Assembly (NCBI RefSeq): GCF_902498185.1
Contig: NZ_CABVIX010000004.1
Span: 186,001 to 250,000 of the forward strand
DNA from: Pseudomonas fluorescens
Lineage (GTDB): Bacteria; Pseudomonadota; Gammaproteobacteria; Pseudomonadales; Pseudomonadaceae
Direction: 5' to 3'
DNA: 64,000 bases
Of this stretch, positions 53,407 through 61,963 are shown one piece after another; position 1 is the first letter of the stretch, and every line of letters begins with the position of its first letter. The position numbers and the translations under genes are program-made. Under the pieces are notes generated by a model. The model searched no databases and was not told the DNA's origin. It worked only from the letters and a program-made list of their open reading frames with translations.

Positions 53407-56400
53407 TCACCCCCGGCTCCAGGCTCGGGCCCATGCCAGTACCGCAGGCTGGTCGAACATCCACTGCGCATTTATCTGCTTGCGCAGGCGTTGCCCCTGC
53501 AGCGCCCTGCCCTGCGGATCCGCCAGGTGATGGTCGATAGCGCCCAGCCACTGCTGACGGGTATTGGCGACTCGCGTCACCTCGAGCGGGTTGTCGAAGG
53601 CCGGGGTTTCGCTGGCGATCACGCAATAGCCGCAGGCGCCAAACTGCAATAGCGCCAGCGGGCTGCGACAGCTGTCCAGGCCGCTGGTGCCGAGCGGCAC
53701 CAGGGCCAGGTCCAGTCGCAGCGCAGCGAGCCGCTGGGGGTCATTGTGCGGTGCGTCATCCAGTACCTCATGGGCACTCTTGCGCAGCGCGGGGCATACA
53801 TCCCCCCACAAGACCCACTCGACGCGGTCGGCCAATGCCTCCACCACGCTGGCAACCAACTGTGGATCGAGGCTCGTGGAAGGTTCGATGGCGCAGCCGA
53901 TACGCGGGCGGGTATTGGGCTCGGTCTCTGCCAGCAGGTTCAGCCATTGCTTGCCCAGGCGGGTCTCGCATACCCGTACGTCCGGGTGCAACGGCGCAAA
54001 CGCCTCCGCCAGCGCCTGGGTGGGAACGACCAGGCGGTCCGCCAAGGCAGCTGCCTGAGACAGGGTGTCCCACCGCTGCATCGGATCGAGCCCGGCACCA
54101 GCCGGTGAAGTGGAAAGAAACGCCTGGACTTCAAGCACGATGAACAGGCCCGGCACGGTGCGCGCCTGGCGCATGGCCTCAAGCGGTAGGGTGTGCAGTG
54201 CATCCTGGAATACCACTACATCGGGCGCGAGGCGTCGCAGCTCCGAGGCGGACAATGCCTCGCTGCTGATGGCCGCATCGACCAGACCGGCCTCGCTCAT
54301 GGCCTCAAGTGGCGCGAGCAGCCGCGATTCCTGGGCCTCTACCGCCGCGTTGGGGCAGCCGAGCACCACGGGCAGCGGCCGCCAGACCAGCGGCCGCCAG
54401 TTGAGCGCGGCCCGTGATTCCAGCGCGAAGGCTTCGCCGCTCAGTGTGAGGTTGCTGTTATAGGCAGGGTCATTGGCAAGCACCTGCGGCCAGCGCGCCT
54501 GGACCATTTCAAGGTCCGCCGGGGCTGGACGTGCAGCGTGCTGTTGCTCTTGCACCAGCATCGCGTGGGGCGTCCACACCACCAGGTGACCCGACTGGGT
54601 AATTCTCAGGCACAGGTCCAGATCGGCCAGGTTGCCTGGGGTCATCTTTTCGTCCAGCCCGCCAGCGGCTAGATAAAGATCCTTGCGCACGAGCATGCAG
54701 GCGGAGGGTACGGCGCTGAAGTTCTGCACGGTACGCAGGCGCTGCATGAAACCGGACTGGTTGATGGTCAGGCAGTCGAACGCGGGCGAAACCCCGTCCC
54801 CCAGACCTGCAATGAGCGCGGATTTCTGCACCTGCCCCTCAGGGGTCACCAATGTCCCGGCAACGATCGCGACCTCGGGACGCTGGCCCTGATTGAGCAG
54901 CTCTTCGAGCCAGTCGGGGCGGATAGCGACGGCATCGCCGTCGAGCAGCACGAGGAACTCACCTCGGGCCTGCTGGCTGGCCTGGTTGACCGCGGCGGCC
55001 CGCGAGACAGCGGCGTGAGCCTGGAAGACCCGCACCTTGCCAGCGCCGATCCCCTGCATTCCCGATAGCCATTGGCGTGTCTGCGCATCCACCGGCTGAT
55101 GATCGACGATAATGACTTCGAAGAACGCGTAGCCCGTGTGGCTCAGCAAGCTCTGGAGGCAACGCTGCAGCAACTGCAAGGGGTAGCCGCCGTAGACCAC
55201 GATCGACACAAAGGGACGTTCGATATGCGCGTAGTCAATCCGGTAGCGCCGGCCGCCCTGCGGAGCCACTTGGGCCTGCTCGAAGCCTCGCCGGGCGAGG
55301 TGGCGCTCGAGGCTTGTCACTTCGTCCCGGTTATCACCGGCGCTTGGGGGATCGCGCAGCAGCAGGGGCTCGGGCAAGTGCGCGATACCCTGCAGGCCAC
55401 CCTCTTCAATCAGCCGCAGGATCAGGTCCAGCTCTACGGCACCCGGCAAAGCCGCATCAAAGCCACCCACCTGCGCGACTTCGCTGCGGCGCAACAGCCA
55501 GTGCCCGGCCATGATGACCGGTATGCCGAGCAGGTAATCCAGGTTGAAACCAGGGCGCAGCGCCGCCTCCATGTCGCGCGTGCCGCGGTAGAGCTCGTCG
55601 CAGTACACCATGCGCGCATCGCCCGCGTCCGGCAGCTCGAGGTCAAGCAAGAGCGTGCCATTGGCCAGCAGTTCGTCGCCAGCCTCAAGCAGAAGCACCC
55701 AGTCCTTGTCGCTGTGCTGAACGATAGAGTTGAGTTCGCCGACCCACTGGGCGGTGCCGTGGGCTGCATCGATCACATGCTGCTCCAGGCGAGCGGTAGT
55801 GACGCCAGCCCAGGCCTCGAAACTTGCGCGCGTGGTTTCCAGCGCAGCGCCTGCGCCTTGGCGGTCGATCACGATTACGCACAGGCTCAGCCGGCCGGCC
55901 AGGTGCGCACGGCGCTCATCGACCCGCTGCTGCTGAATTGGCGTCAGGGTACGTTGTGACAGCCAGTGCGCGACAGGCGTCGCCCGGGCGGCTGAGTTGT
56001 ACCATGCCTGGAGGTCGACATTGCCCATTGGCTGGACGCCTTCGCTGCTGAAATAGCTCAAGAGGTCGAGCTCATGGAAATGCTCTGGCGCCTTCAGCGT
56101 CGCGACCTTGACGCAGTGGTTCAGGCCATCAGGGCGCACCCAGCCGAGTGCCTTGGCCGCAGTGCGATAGCGTGCGAAGTGCCCTGCGGTGATCTCCGGC
56201 GTCTCGCGCTGGAGATGGCTGAACTGCGAGTCGGAGACCCGGAAGCACGCCAGCATCTCGTCCAGCAACACCAGATCGCCCTGGCGCAGCAGCTTGAGGT
56301 AGATCGCCAGGTCGCCCACCCAGTGCATGACCTCGCCATCGAGCAGCATCAGGTCATCGCCAAAGGCGAGCACGTCCTTGCGCCGACACAGCACACAGAC

Positions 56401-56907
56401 CGGTTCTCCGATGAAGTTGTAGATATGCTCGCCCAGGAACGACGCCAGCTCCCGGCCATCGATGATGACGTCATGCTTGAACGGGAAGATGGTCAGGATG
56501 GTGTTGCCGAGCAGCTTGTCGTGTTCATCGATGATGCACCGGCGTGCCGACACCAGGCTGGCCTGCGGGTGGGCCTGGGCAGCTGCCAGCAGGGTGCTCA
56601 CCGCTGTCGGCAGCAGCAGGTCGTCATCGTAGAGAAACTTGATGTATTCGCCTCGAGCTTCGCGGATGCCGCGGGCGAGGTTGCGGTATTCGCCCAGGCG
56701 CTCGGGGTTGTGGAAATAGCGGATGGGGAAGCGGCTGCGGGGACGGTTTCGCTCGATTATCAGCTCGATCGCATTGTCCGGGCAGTCGTCGCATACCACG
56801 ATTTCGATGTGGGCGTAGTCCTGCAGCAGGGCGCTGTTGAGGGCTTTTTCGAAAAATTGGGGCTTGTACGAAGGGACTACGATACTGACCAATGTGGGGC
56901 TGTTCAT
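53407..56907 (-). CDS. Giant multi-domain glycosyltransferase A (flagellin glycosylation type)
   Basis: A 1166-residue protein with four glycosyltransferase-like modules. Module 1 is a GT2 domain (residues 1-240: VSIVVPSYKPQFFEKAL, FLYDDD with D94-96). Module 2 is a GT2-like module (340-520: WVLLLEAGDEL, VYCDELY, RPGFNLDYLLG). Module 3 is a GT2 domain (560-800: VSIVVYGGYPLQLLQRCL, FLVLLDGDAV with DGD at 656-658). Module 4 is a C-terminal GT4-like module (about 880-1166) that looks decayed: RIGCAIEPSTS replaces the glycine loop, and the usual E before Y/F-G-A-C-G-Y is Q. The ATG at 56907 has AGGA 6 nt upstream, and the frame extends to 57105. Lying between fliC and flgL, its likely substrate is flagellin. 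Confidence 0.82.
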   Translation of the reverse strand: MNSPTLVSIVVPSYKPQFFEKALNSALLQDYAHIEIVVCDDCPDNAIELIIERNRPRSRFPIRYFHNPERLGEYRNLARGIREARGEYIKFLYDDDLLLPTAVSTLLAAAQAHPQASLVSARRCIIDEHDKLLGNTILTIFPFKHDVIIDGRELASFLGEHIYNFIGEPVCVLCRRKDVLAFGDDLMLLDGEVMHWVGDLAIYLKLLRQGDLVLLDEMLACFRVSDSQFSHLQRETPEITAGHFARYRTAAKALGWVRPDGLNHCVKVATLKAPEHFHELDLLSYFSSEGVQPMGNVDLQAWYNSAARATPVAHWLSQRTLTPIQQQRVDERRAHLAGRLSLCVIVIDRQGAGAALETTRASFEAWAGVTTARLEQHVIDAAHGTAQWVGELNSIVQHSDKDWVLLLEAGDELLANGTLLLDLELPDAGDARMVYCDELYRGTRDMEAALRPGFNLDYLLGIPVIMAGHWLLRRSEVAQVGGFDAALPGAVELDLILRLIEEGGLQGIAHLPEPLLLRDPPSAGDNRDEVTSLERHLARRGFEQAQVAPQGGRRYRIDYAHIERPFVSIVVYGGYPLQLLQRCLQSLLSHTGYAFFEVIIVDHQPVDAQTRQWLSGMQGIGAGKVRVFQAHAAVSRAAAVNQASQQARGEFLVLLDGDAVAIRPDWLEELLNQGQRPEVAIVAGTLVTPEGQVQKSALIAGLGDGVSPAFDCLTINQSGFMQRLRTVQNFSAVPSACMLVRKDLYLAAGGLDEKMTPGNLADLDLCLRITQSGHLVVWTPHAMLVQEQQHAARPAPADLEMVQARWPQVLANDPAYNSNLTLSGEAFALESRAALNWRPLVWRPLPVVLGCPNAAVEAQESRLLAPLEAMSEAGLVDAAISSEALSASELRRLAPDVVVFQDALHTLPLEAMRQARTVPGLFIVLEVQAFLSTSPAGAGLDPMQRWDTLSQAAALADRLVVPTQALAEAFAPLHPDVRVCETRLGKQWLNLLAETEPNTRPRIGCAIEPSTSLDPQLVASVVEALADRVEWVLWGDVCPALRKSAHEVLDDAPHNDPQRLAALRLDLALVPLGTSGLDSCRSPLALLQFGACGYCVIASETPAFDNPLEVTRVANTRQQWLGAIDHHLADPQGRALQGQRLRKQINAQWMFDQPAVLAWARAWSRG

Positions 56908-57062
56908 CTGACGTCCTGCAGAACGGAAAGGGTCAAGGGCCGTTAGGGGACGTGGTGTCATGTTTCCGGCGGGGACCTTGGAGTTGCCAGGCTCAAGCAA
57001 GAAATTGGCCAAGGATTGTGGCGAAGGCAGGGGGATCAAAACAGGACGGGTTACGCCCGCAT

Positions 57063-57078
57063 TCGCGGGGGCCCGCGA
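57063..57078. repeat. Short GC hairpin in the leader of glycosyltransferase A
   Basis: TCGCGGG (57063-57069) pairs with CCCGCGA (57072-57078) across a 2-nt gap, in the 264-bp stretch between the ketoacyl synthase and glycosyltransferase A. It resembles the core of Pseudomonas REP elements, but the flanking bases do not clearly match the standard REP sequence. Nothing else is recognised there besides the terminator. Confidence 0.35.
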
Positions 57079-57120
57079 TGAGGCCGTGGCTGTATTCGAA
57101 GTCACACAGGGTATCGGCCA

Positions 57121-57155
57121 AAAAAAACGCCGCTATGGCATTAGCGGCGTTTTTT
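57121..57155 (-). terminator. Bidirectional-type terminator after the ketoacyl synthase gene
   Basis: An 8-bp GC-rich stem CGCCGCTA/TAGCGGCG (57128-57135 with 57142-57149), loop TGGCAT, flanked by an A-run on the left and a T-run on the right that lengthen the stem by six A-T pairs. On the minus strand it gives a stem followed by eight T's, 17 bp after the gene's stop. A GCCGATAC box resembling a sigma-28 -10 lies right behind it (57111-57118). Confidence 0.88.
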
Positions 57156-57171
57156 CGACAGCAAGGACGCT

Positions 57172-58107
57172 TCAGTCGGCGCGCTGGATGATTGCAGAGC
57201 CCCAGGAAAGACCCACACCGAAGCCGCTGAGCGCGACGCGCTTGAAGCGCGATTCGAGTACGTGCTTCTCAAGCAGCAACGGGATGCTCGAAGACACGGT
57301 GTTGCCTGTCTCGATCATGTCCTTGATGAACTTGTCCGGATCGGCTTCTTCGAAACGCCGGGCAACGGCATCGACGATCGCTGCGCTGCCCTGGTGTATG
57401 CAGAAGGCATCGATCTCGCTTGCGTCCAGGTTCGACTCCTGCAGCAGTTCCTGCAAGTGAGCCGGGACCTTCAGCAAAGCAAAGTTGAACACCTGGCGGC
57501 CGTTCATGAAGAACACGCCGTCGGTGACTTTCAGATGGGCGGCGCCCGCACCATCGGTGCCGAACTTGGCCTTGCCCAATTGCCAAGGAGCGTCCTCGCC
57601 CATCCAGGTCGCGGTCGCGGCATCACCGAACAGCATGGCGGTGTTGCGGTCTTCGGCGTCGACGATCTTCGAGTAGGGGTCGGCGGTGATCAGCAGGCCG
57701 TTGCGCAGTCCCGCTGCTTCCATGAACCCCTTGAGCGCGTAGATGCCATAGACATAGCCCGAGCACCCCAGGGAAATGTCGAACGCCGCCACATGGGTGG
57801 GCAGTCCAAGCTTGTCCTGGACGATCGCCGCCGTGTGCGGCAAACCTTCTTCGTCACCGTTCTGGGTGACAACGATCACGGCGTCGATGGCGTCGCGCGA
57901 CAGCTGGGGGTTGGCGGCGAACAGCGCGTTGGCTGCCTCGACGCACAGATCCGAGGTTTCCTGCTCAGGCGCCTTGCGCGGCAGGAACGCCGAACCGATC
58001 TTGCCCAGGATGAACGATTCGTCCTTGCCGAACCGAGCACCCTGCTCGTAATTGTCCGTGCCTTCTGGTGGCACGTAGCTCGCAATGCTTTTGATGCCAA
58101 TCATCAT
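57172..58107 (-). CDS. 3-oxoacyl-ACP synthase III family protein (FabH-like, flagellar island)
   Basis: A 311-residue thiolase-fold enzyme. The catalytic triad can be read: Cys in DISLGCSGYVYG, His in FCIHQGSAAI and Asn in ETGNTVSSSIP. That is typical of KAS III enzymes joining an acyl group to malonyl-ACP or transferring an acyl group. The usual H-Q-A-N is H-Q-G-S here. Its place between two flagellin-glycosylation-type glycosyltransferases suggests it makes an acyl decoration for a sugar rather than housekeeping fatty acids. The start is ATG at 58107, and a second ATG follows directly. It has its own promoter candidate and terminator, so it is a single-gene unit. Confidence 0.9.
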   Translation of the reverse strand: MMIGIKSIASYVPPEGTDNYEQGARFGKDESFILGKIGSAFLPRKAPEQETSDLCVEAANALFAANPQLSRDAIDAVIVVTQNGDEEGLPHTAAIVQDKLGLPTHVAAFDISLGCSGYVYGIYALKGFMEAAGLRNGLLITADPYSKIVDAEDRNTAMLFGDAATATWMGEDAPWQLGKAKFGTDGAGAAHLKVTDGVFFMNGRQVFNFALLKVPAHLQELLQESNLDASEIDAFCIHQGSAAIVDAVARRFEEADPDKFIKDMIETGNTVSSSIPLLLEKHVLESRFKRVALSGFGVGLSWGSAIIQRAD

Positions 58108-58234
58108 GGCTTCCCAATGAATTAGCTGCTCTATTTCACCGCCTGGGGCCGCAGGTATCGAAGAACGATCACCCCGCCAGCAAGCGAGTGCAGGCACCGA
58201 CCGATAGCATTGACCAGTCGGGAACCCCCGTAAT

Positions 58235-58268
58235 GGTATAGAGATGCATCTGGTGACTTACAAGTCAC
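58235..58268 (-). promoter_or_regulatory. Promoter candidate with overlapping palindrome for the ketoacyl synthase gene
   Basis: On the minus strand TTGTAA (58258-58263), 17 bp, TATACC (58235-58240). The -35 box lies within a 16-bp palindrome GTGACTT-AC-AAGTCAC (58253-58268), a plausible operator. Downstream is a leader of about 120 nt. The rest of the 223-bp gap up to the glycosyltransferase B stop (58331) shows no gene. Confidence 0.5.
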
Positions 58269-58330
58269 GCCTATGACCTACGATCGCATATTTCATCTGG
58301 CGGCGCACGCTCAACCAAGCGGCCGGCGAC

Positions 58331-61300
58331 TCAGTCGGCAAGCCAGCCGTGTACCCATTGCTGCAGGTGATGATCGCGCAGCATGAAGTCACGCCGCACC
58401 GCCTCACGCAACTCGTCGCCCAGGCGGTAGCTGGCCACGGGGTCGCCAAGGTGCTGGCGGATGGCCTGGAGCCACTCCTCGCTGCTGTTGCTACGTATCC
58501 TTGTGCACGGCAGATCGCCTTGGTAGGCCGCCGTATCGCTGCAGATCACCGGATAACCGCAGGCACCGTATTCCAGCAGGCGCAAGTTGCTCTTGCAGTC
58601 ATTGAAGATGTGGAACTCCAGTGGCGCCAAGGCCAGGTCCAGGTTCAGGCTGGCCAGCTTGGCGGGATACAGCGGCAGGTTGACCACCGGATGGAACTCA
58701 TGGATGTATGGCTTGAGGGCCTCTGGGCACATGCCGAAGAACACCCACTCCACCTGGTCCGCGAGCGCGCGCACGACGTCGGCGATGATTTCAAGGTCCC
58801 CACCATGGCTGGTCCCTCCTCCCCAGCCGACGCGAGGCTTGGCGCCAACTCCCCGGCGGCTCTGCAGCGTAAGCCAGGGATTGGGGTCGAGCATGTTGGG
58901 CACGACTCGGATATCCCGGTGCATGCCGGACAGCGCGTTGGCCAAGGCATCAGTGGTCACCACCACACGGTCGCACAGGCCGATGCCACGGCGCAGGTGA
59001 TGCTCGATGTCGCTGGGCTTGTTGCGCGCATGGCTGTTCTTCGACGGCGCCTGGAGCACGTAGTCGTCGATCTCGAAGATGCGCCGGGCGTTGGAGAAGC
59101 GGGCGATGCGCTCGATGTCCTGCACCGCTTCGTGGTTGTGGCGCAGCTGCAGGATGACCACGTCAGGGTCCATTCGCGCCAGCTGGACGATCGTCGGCGC
59201 TTCGTAGGCGATGCGTCCAATCACCTGGCCGGCGGCTTGCAGCGCCAGGAGCGGCTGAATCACCCGATAGGTGCCGACTGCCGATGAGTTGATCGGCAAG
59301 CCCAGCACCGACGGCACCGCGCGAGCGCACAAAGGGTTCCAGCTGAAGCGCTGGCCAGGATCGACGCTGTAGTTGACCGTCATCAACCCCAGGTTGCTGT
59401 TGTACGCGGGATCGCGCGCCACGAAAGGCAGCCAGCGCTCGAAGAACGCAAGCTGCTGCGCCTGGAGCTGTTCGCCAGGCACCAGACTGGCCGCACGCGC
59501 CACGCCCTGCAGGCGGGCGTAAGGCGTCCACACCGCCAGATAACCGATCTGCCGCGCCTTGAGGCACAGGTCGAGCTCGCCAAGGCCCCAGTCGAACGTT
59601 TGCCCATCGAGACCACCGAGCTCTTCGACCACAGCCTTGCGCACCAGCAGGCAGTCACCCGAGAGCACAGTCCAGTTCTGCACGACCTGCAGGCGCTGCA
59701 GGTATCCGCGCGACATGCCATCCTCACCCACGCACACCGACCCGACAGCATCGCCGCCGCCCATGACCAGACCCGCATGGACGATCTTGCCGAACGCGTC
59801 CACGACCTTGGCGCCCACCACCGCGACCTCGGGGCGTTGGGCGTGCAGCATCATTTCGTCCAGCCACTGGGCCTGGAACACCTGCAAGCGGGGCGACAGG
59901 GTGAGCAGATACTCGCCGTGGGCCTCGCTGGCGGCAGCGCCAATCAGTGCAACCGGAGCGCTGGCGGGCACCTGCAGCACGCGCAGCATGGCGCCACAAA
60001 CCCCTGACATCGCCTGCAGCCATGACCGCGTGGCCGCGTTGACCTGCTCACCGGCCACCAGCAACAGCTCATAGCGTGGATAGGCGGTGTGCTCGATCAC
60101 GCTCATCACACATTGTTGCAGCGTCGCGAGGTCGTCTGCGCACACCACGATGATCGAGACCAGCGGCTGCTGCTCATGCAGGTACTCGACCCGGTTGAGC
60201 ATCGGCAGATCTGCCGGGTGAAGATGATGGCGTACGCCAAGACGGTCGAGGTGCGCCTGCACCACGCGGCTGTTCTGCTCGGCCACGGCGCCCTGCGACA
60301 GCCACTGGGCAAAGGTGAACGCCGACTGCACCTGCAACTCGGCGATATGATCCACCACCTGAGGGCCACCGGTCTCGACAAGTCGCCACAACAGGTCATG
60401 CGCTGCCAGTTCGCCGAACTGCGCGTCGAAGCCGCCAAGCGCCCTTGCCGCCTCGCAGTCGAAGGCAAGGGTACGACCGACATAGGGATAGCTGCGCAAC
60501 AGGTCAAGGTTGAAGTCCGGCTTGAACACCGGCTCGACCGCTCGCTCATCGAGCCAGGCCCCCTCGTCACTGTAGGCGCAGGTAATGCCGGGCAGCACGG
60601 CGATGCGCTCGGCAAGCACGAGCAAGGCGGACTCGGCAAGCCGGTCGCCTGCGCGCAGCAGGTATATCCAGTCGGCGTCGTGCAGGTCCGCCAACAAGCC
60701 GTTGAGCTGGCCAGGCCAATTGACGTCCAGTGCAAGGCACGTCACCGGCAGTGAGGTGGTTGGCGCTGAGCTGGAAAGCACCACGCAGTGCCGGGCCGGA
60801 TAGATCTGGGACTCCAGGCTGGCCAGCGTCTGACGTACGCCCTCGGCGTCACCCTCGGGGTCGAGCAGCACGGGCACGATACGTGGCTGCCGCGGCCAGG
60901 CAGCCAGTGTCTGCGGCAACATGCGCCGCTGGGCCGGCGTCAGGCACCGCTCAGCGAGCCACTGCTGATACAGTTCGTCGTAGCTTTCGCTGTCGGTACC
61001 GACGCGGCCCAACATGCAGGTCTGCCAATTGCCCAGTTGCAAGACCATGTTCACTTCCTGCCACGGCCTGGGCGCGAGCTGCGCCTGCGCCAGCGGTACC
61101 AGGCGCACCCAGCCATTGGCTGGCGCCTGTTCGCCAGTGCGCTGGGCGAGCATCTGCTGCAACCAGCCGCGCTCGGCCTTGGCGGCCAGCACGCTGTCCG
61201 GCTGCTTGCTGAGACGCTCAGGATGCAAGCGCTCGATCAGCAGCACCTCGGTGAGCATCACCATGTTTGCGCGGCGCATCAGGCAGATGAACAACGCCTG

Positions 61301-61894
61301 GTCGAGCAATGCGTTGAAGCCCTGCCCTTCCCCGGTCAGGGCGCGCAACAACTCGAGCGCTTCTTCACGGCGCATGAGCGCTGCGGAGAAGTTGCCCAGG
61401 AAATTCAGCCCGCGCCCGTCGAGCATCGACAGGATGTCGGCCCCCTTGAACAGGCTGTCGACGTTGGCAAAGCGTGCGTTGGACAGGCGCATCGGCAAGA
61501 TGTAGTTGCTGGCATCTGCATATACCCGCTGCGCCAGCACCAGGCCGACATCGGCCTGCTCCTGCAGCACCTGCACCTGCCGCGCAACGCATTGCGGCAA
61601 CAGTCGGTCGTCGTCGCACAGCACCTTGACGAACTCGCCCTGCGCGAGTTCGACCGCCTGCACCAGGTTGGCGACAAAGCCTAGGCGCCTCGGATTGCGC
61701 ACATAGCGCAGCGATGCGCTGCCCTGACCTTGCAGGGAACGGACGATGGCCTCGATTTCGTCCCCTTCGCTGTCATCGCACACCAGCACCTCCAGCCCTT
61801 GCTGGCTCTGGGCCAGCGCACTCTGCAGGGCCAGGGTGAAGAAACGCGGATTGAAGGCGGGAATGACGACGCTGGCGCGGGGCTTATCGATCAC
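58331..61894 (-). CDS. Giant multi-domain glycosyltransferase B (flagellin glycosylation type)
   Basis: A 1187-residue paralogue of the 1166-residue protein at 53407-56907, with the same module order. Module 1 is a GT2 domain (ASVVIPAFNPRFFTLAL, VLCDDD with D94-96). Module 2 is a GT2-like module (340-520: LLRAGDRL, YSDEGAW, FKPDFNLDLLRS). Module 3 is a GT2 domain (575-790) in which the DxD position reads S-P-R (667-669), so it is probably inactive. Module 4 is an intact-looking GT4 domain (870-1187: RVGWGGGTSHGGDL at 1021-1034, LEYGACGYPVICSD with E1108). The start is GTG at 61894, 8-9 nt after an AGG. It lies between flgL and the ketoacyl synthase. Confidence 0.83.
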   Translation of the reverse strand: MIDKPRASVVIPAFNPRFFTLALQSALAQSQQGLEVLVCDDSEGDEIEAIVRSLQGQGSASLRYVRNPRRLGFVANLVQAVELAQGEFVKVLCDDDRLLPQCVARQVQVLQEQADVGLVLAQRVYADASNYILPMRLSNARFANVDSLFKGADILSMLDGRGLNFLGNFSAALMRREEALELLRALTGEGQGFNALLDQALFICLMRRANMVMLTEVLLIERLHPERLSKQPDSVLAAKAERGWLQQMLAQRTGEQAPANGWVRLVPLAQAQLAPRPWQEVNMVLQLGNWQTCMLGRVGTDSESYDELYQQWLAERCLTPAQRRMLPQTLAAWPRQPRIVPVLLDPEGDAEGVRQTLASLESQIYPARHCVVLSSSAPTTSLPVTCLALDVNWPGQLNGLLADLHDADWIYLLRAGDRLAESALLVLAERIAVLPGITCAYSDEGAWLDERAVEPVFKPDFNLDLLRSYPYVGRTLAFDCEAARALGGFDAQFGELAAHDLLWRLVETGGPQVVDHIAELQVQSAFTFAQWLSQGAVAEQNSRVVQAHLDRLGVRHHLHPADLPMLNRVEYLHEQQPLVSIIVVCADDLATLQQCVMSVIEHTAYPRYELLLVAGEQVNAATRSWLQAMSGVCGAMLRVLQVPASAPVALIGAAASEAHGEYLLTLSPRLQVFQAQWLDEMMLHAQRPEVAVVGAKVVDAFGKIVHAGLVMGGGDAVGSVCVGEDGMSRGYLQRLQVVQNWTVLSGDCLLVRKAVVEELGGLDGQTFDWGLGELDLCLKARQIGYLAVWTPYARLQGVARAASLVPGEQLQAQQLAFFERWLPFVARDPAYNSNLGLMTVNYSVDPGQRFSWNPLCARAVPSVLGLPINSSAVGTYRVIQPLLALQAAGQVIGRIAYEAPTIVQLARMDPDVVILQLRHNHEAVQDIERIARFSNARRIFEIDDYVLQAPSKNSHARNKPSDIEHHLRRGIGLCDRVVVTTDALANALSGMHRDIRVVPNMLDPNPWLTLQSRRGVGAKPRVGWGGGTSHGGDLEIIADVVRALADQVEWVFFGMCPEALKPYIHEFHPVVNLPLYPAKLASLNLDLALAPLEFHIFNDCKSNLRLLEYGACGYPVICSDTAAYQGDLPCTRIRSNSSEEWLQAIRQHLGDPVASYRLGDELREAVRRDFMLRDHHLQQWVHGWLAD

Positions 61895-61918
61895 GGCGGG
61901 AACCTGGAGAAAGGGCGC

Positions 61919-61941
61919 ATGCGCCGCTCGAAGCGGCGCAT
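61919..61941 (-). terminator. Hairpin after flgL
   Basis: A perfect 10-bp stem ATGCGCCGCT/AGCGGCGCAT (61919-61928 with 61932-61941) with a 3-nt loop, 22 bp after the flgL stop. On the minus strand it is followed by GCGCCCTTTCTCC, a poor T-run. It may reduce rather than stop transcription from flgKL into glycosyltransferase B. Confidence 0.5.
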
Positions 61942-61963
61942 GGCGTTGAAACGGGAGGACGAA

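Noticed and set aside
53407..61894. Two >1100-residue multi-domain genes considered as peptide synthetases or adhesins
   Set aside because: No condensation/adenylation motifs or adhesin repeats; the sequence shows GT2 and GT4 glycosyltransferase motifs throughout.
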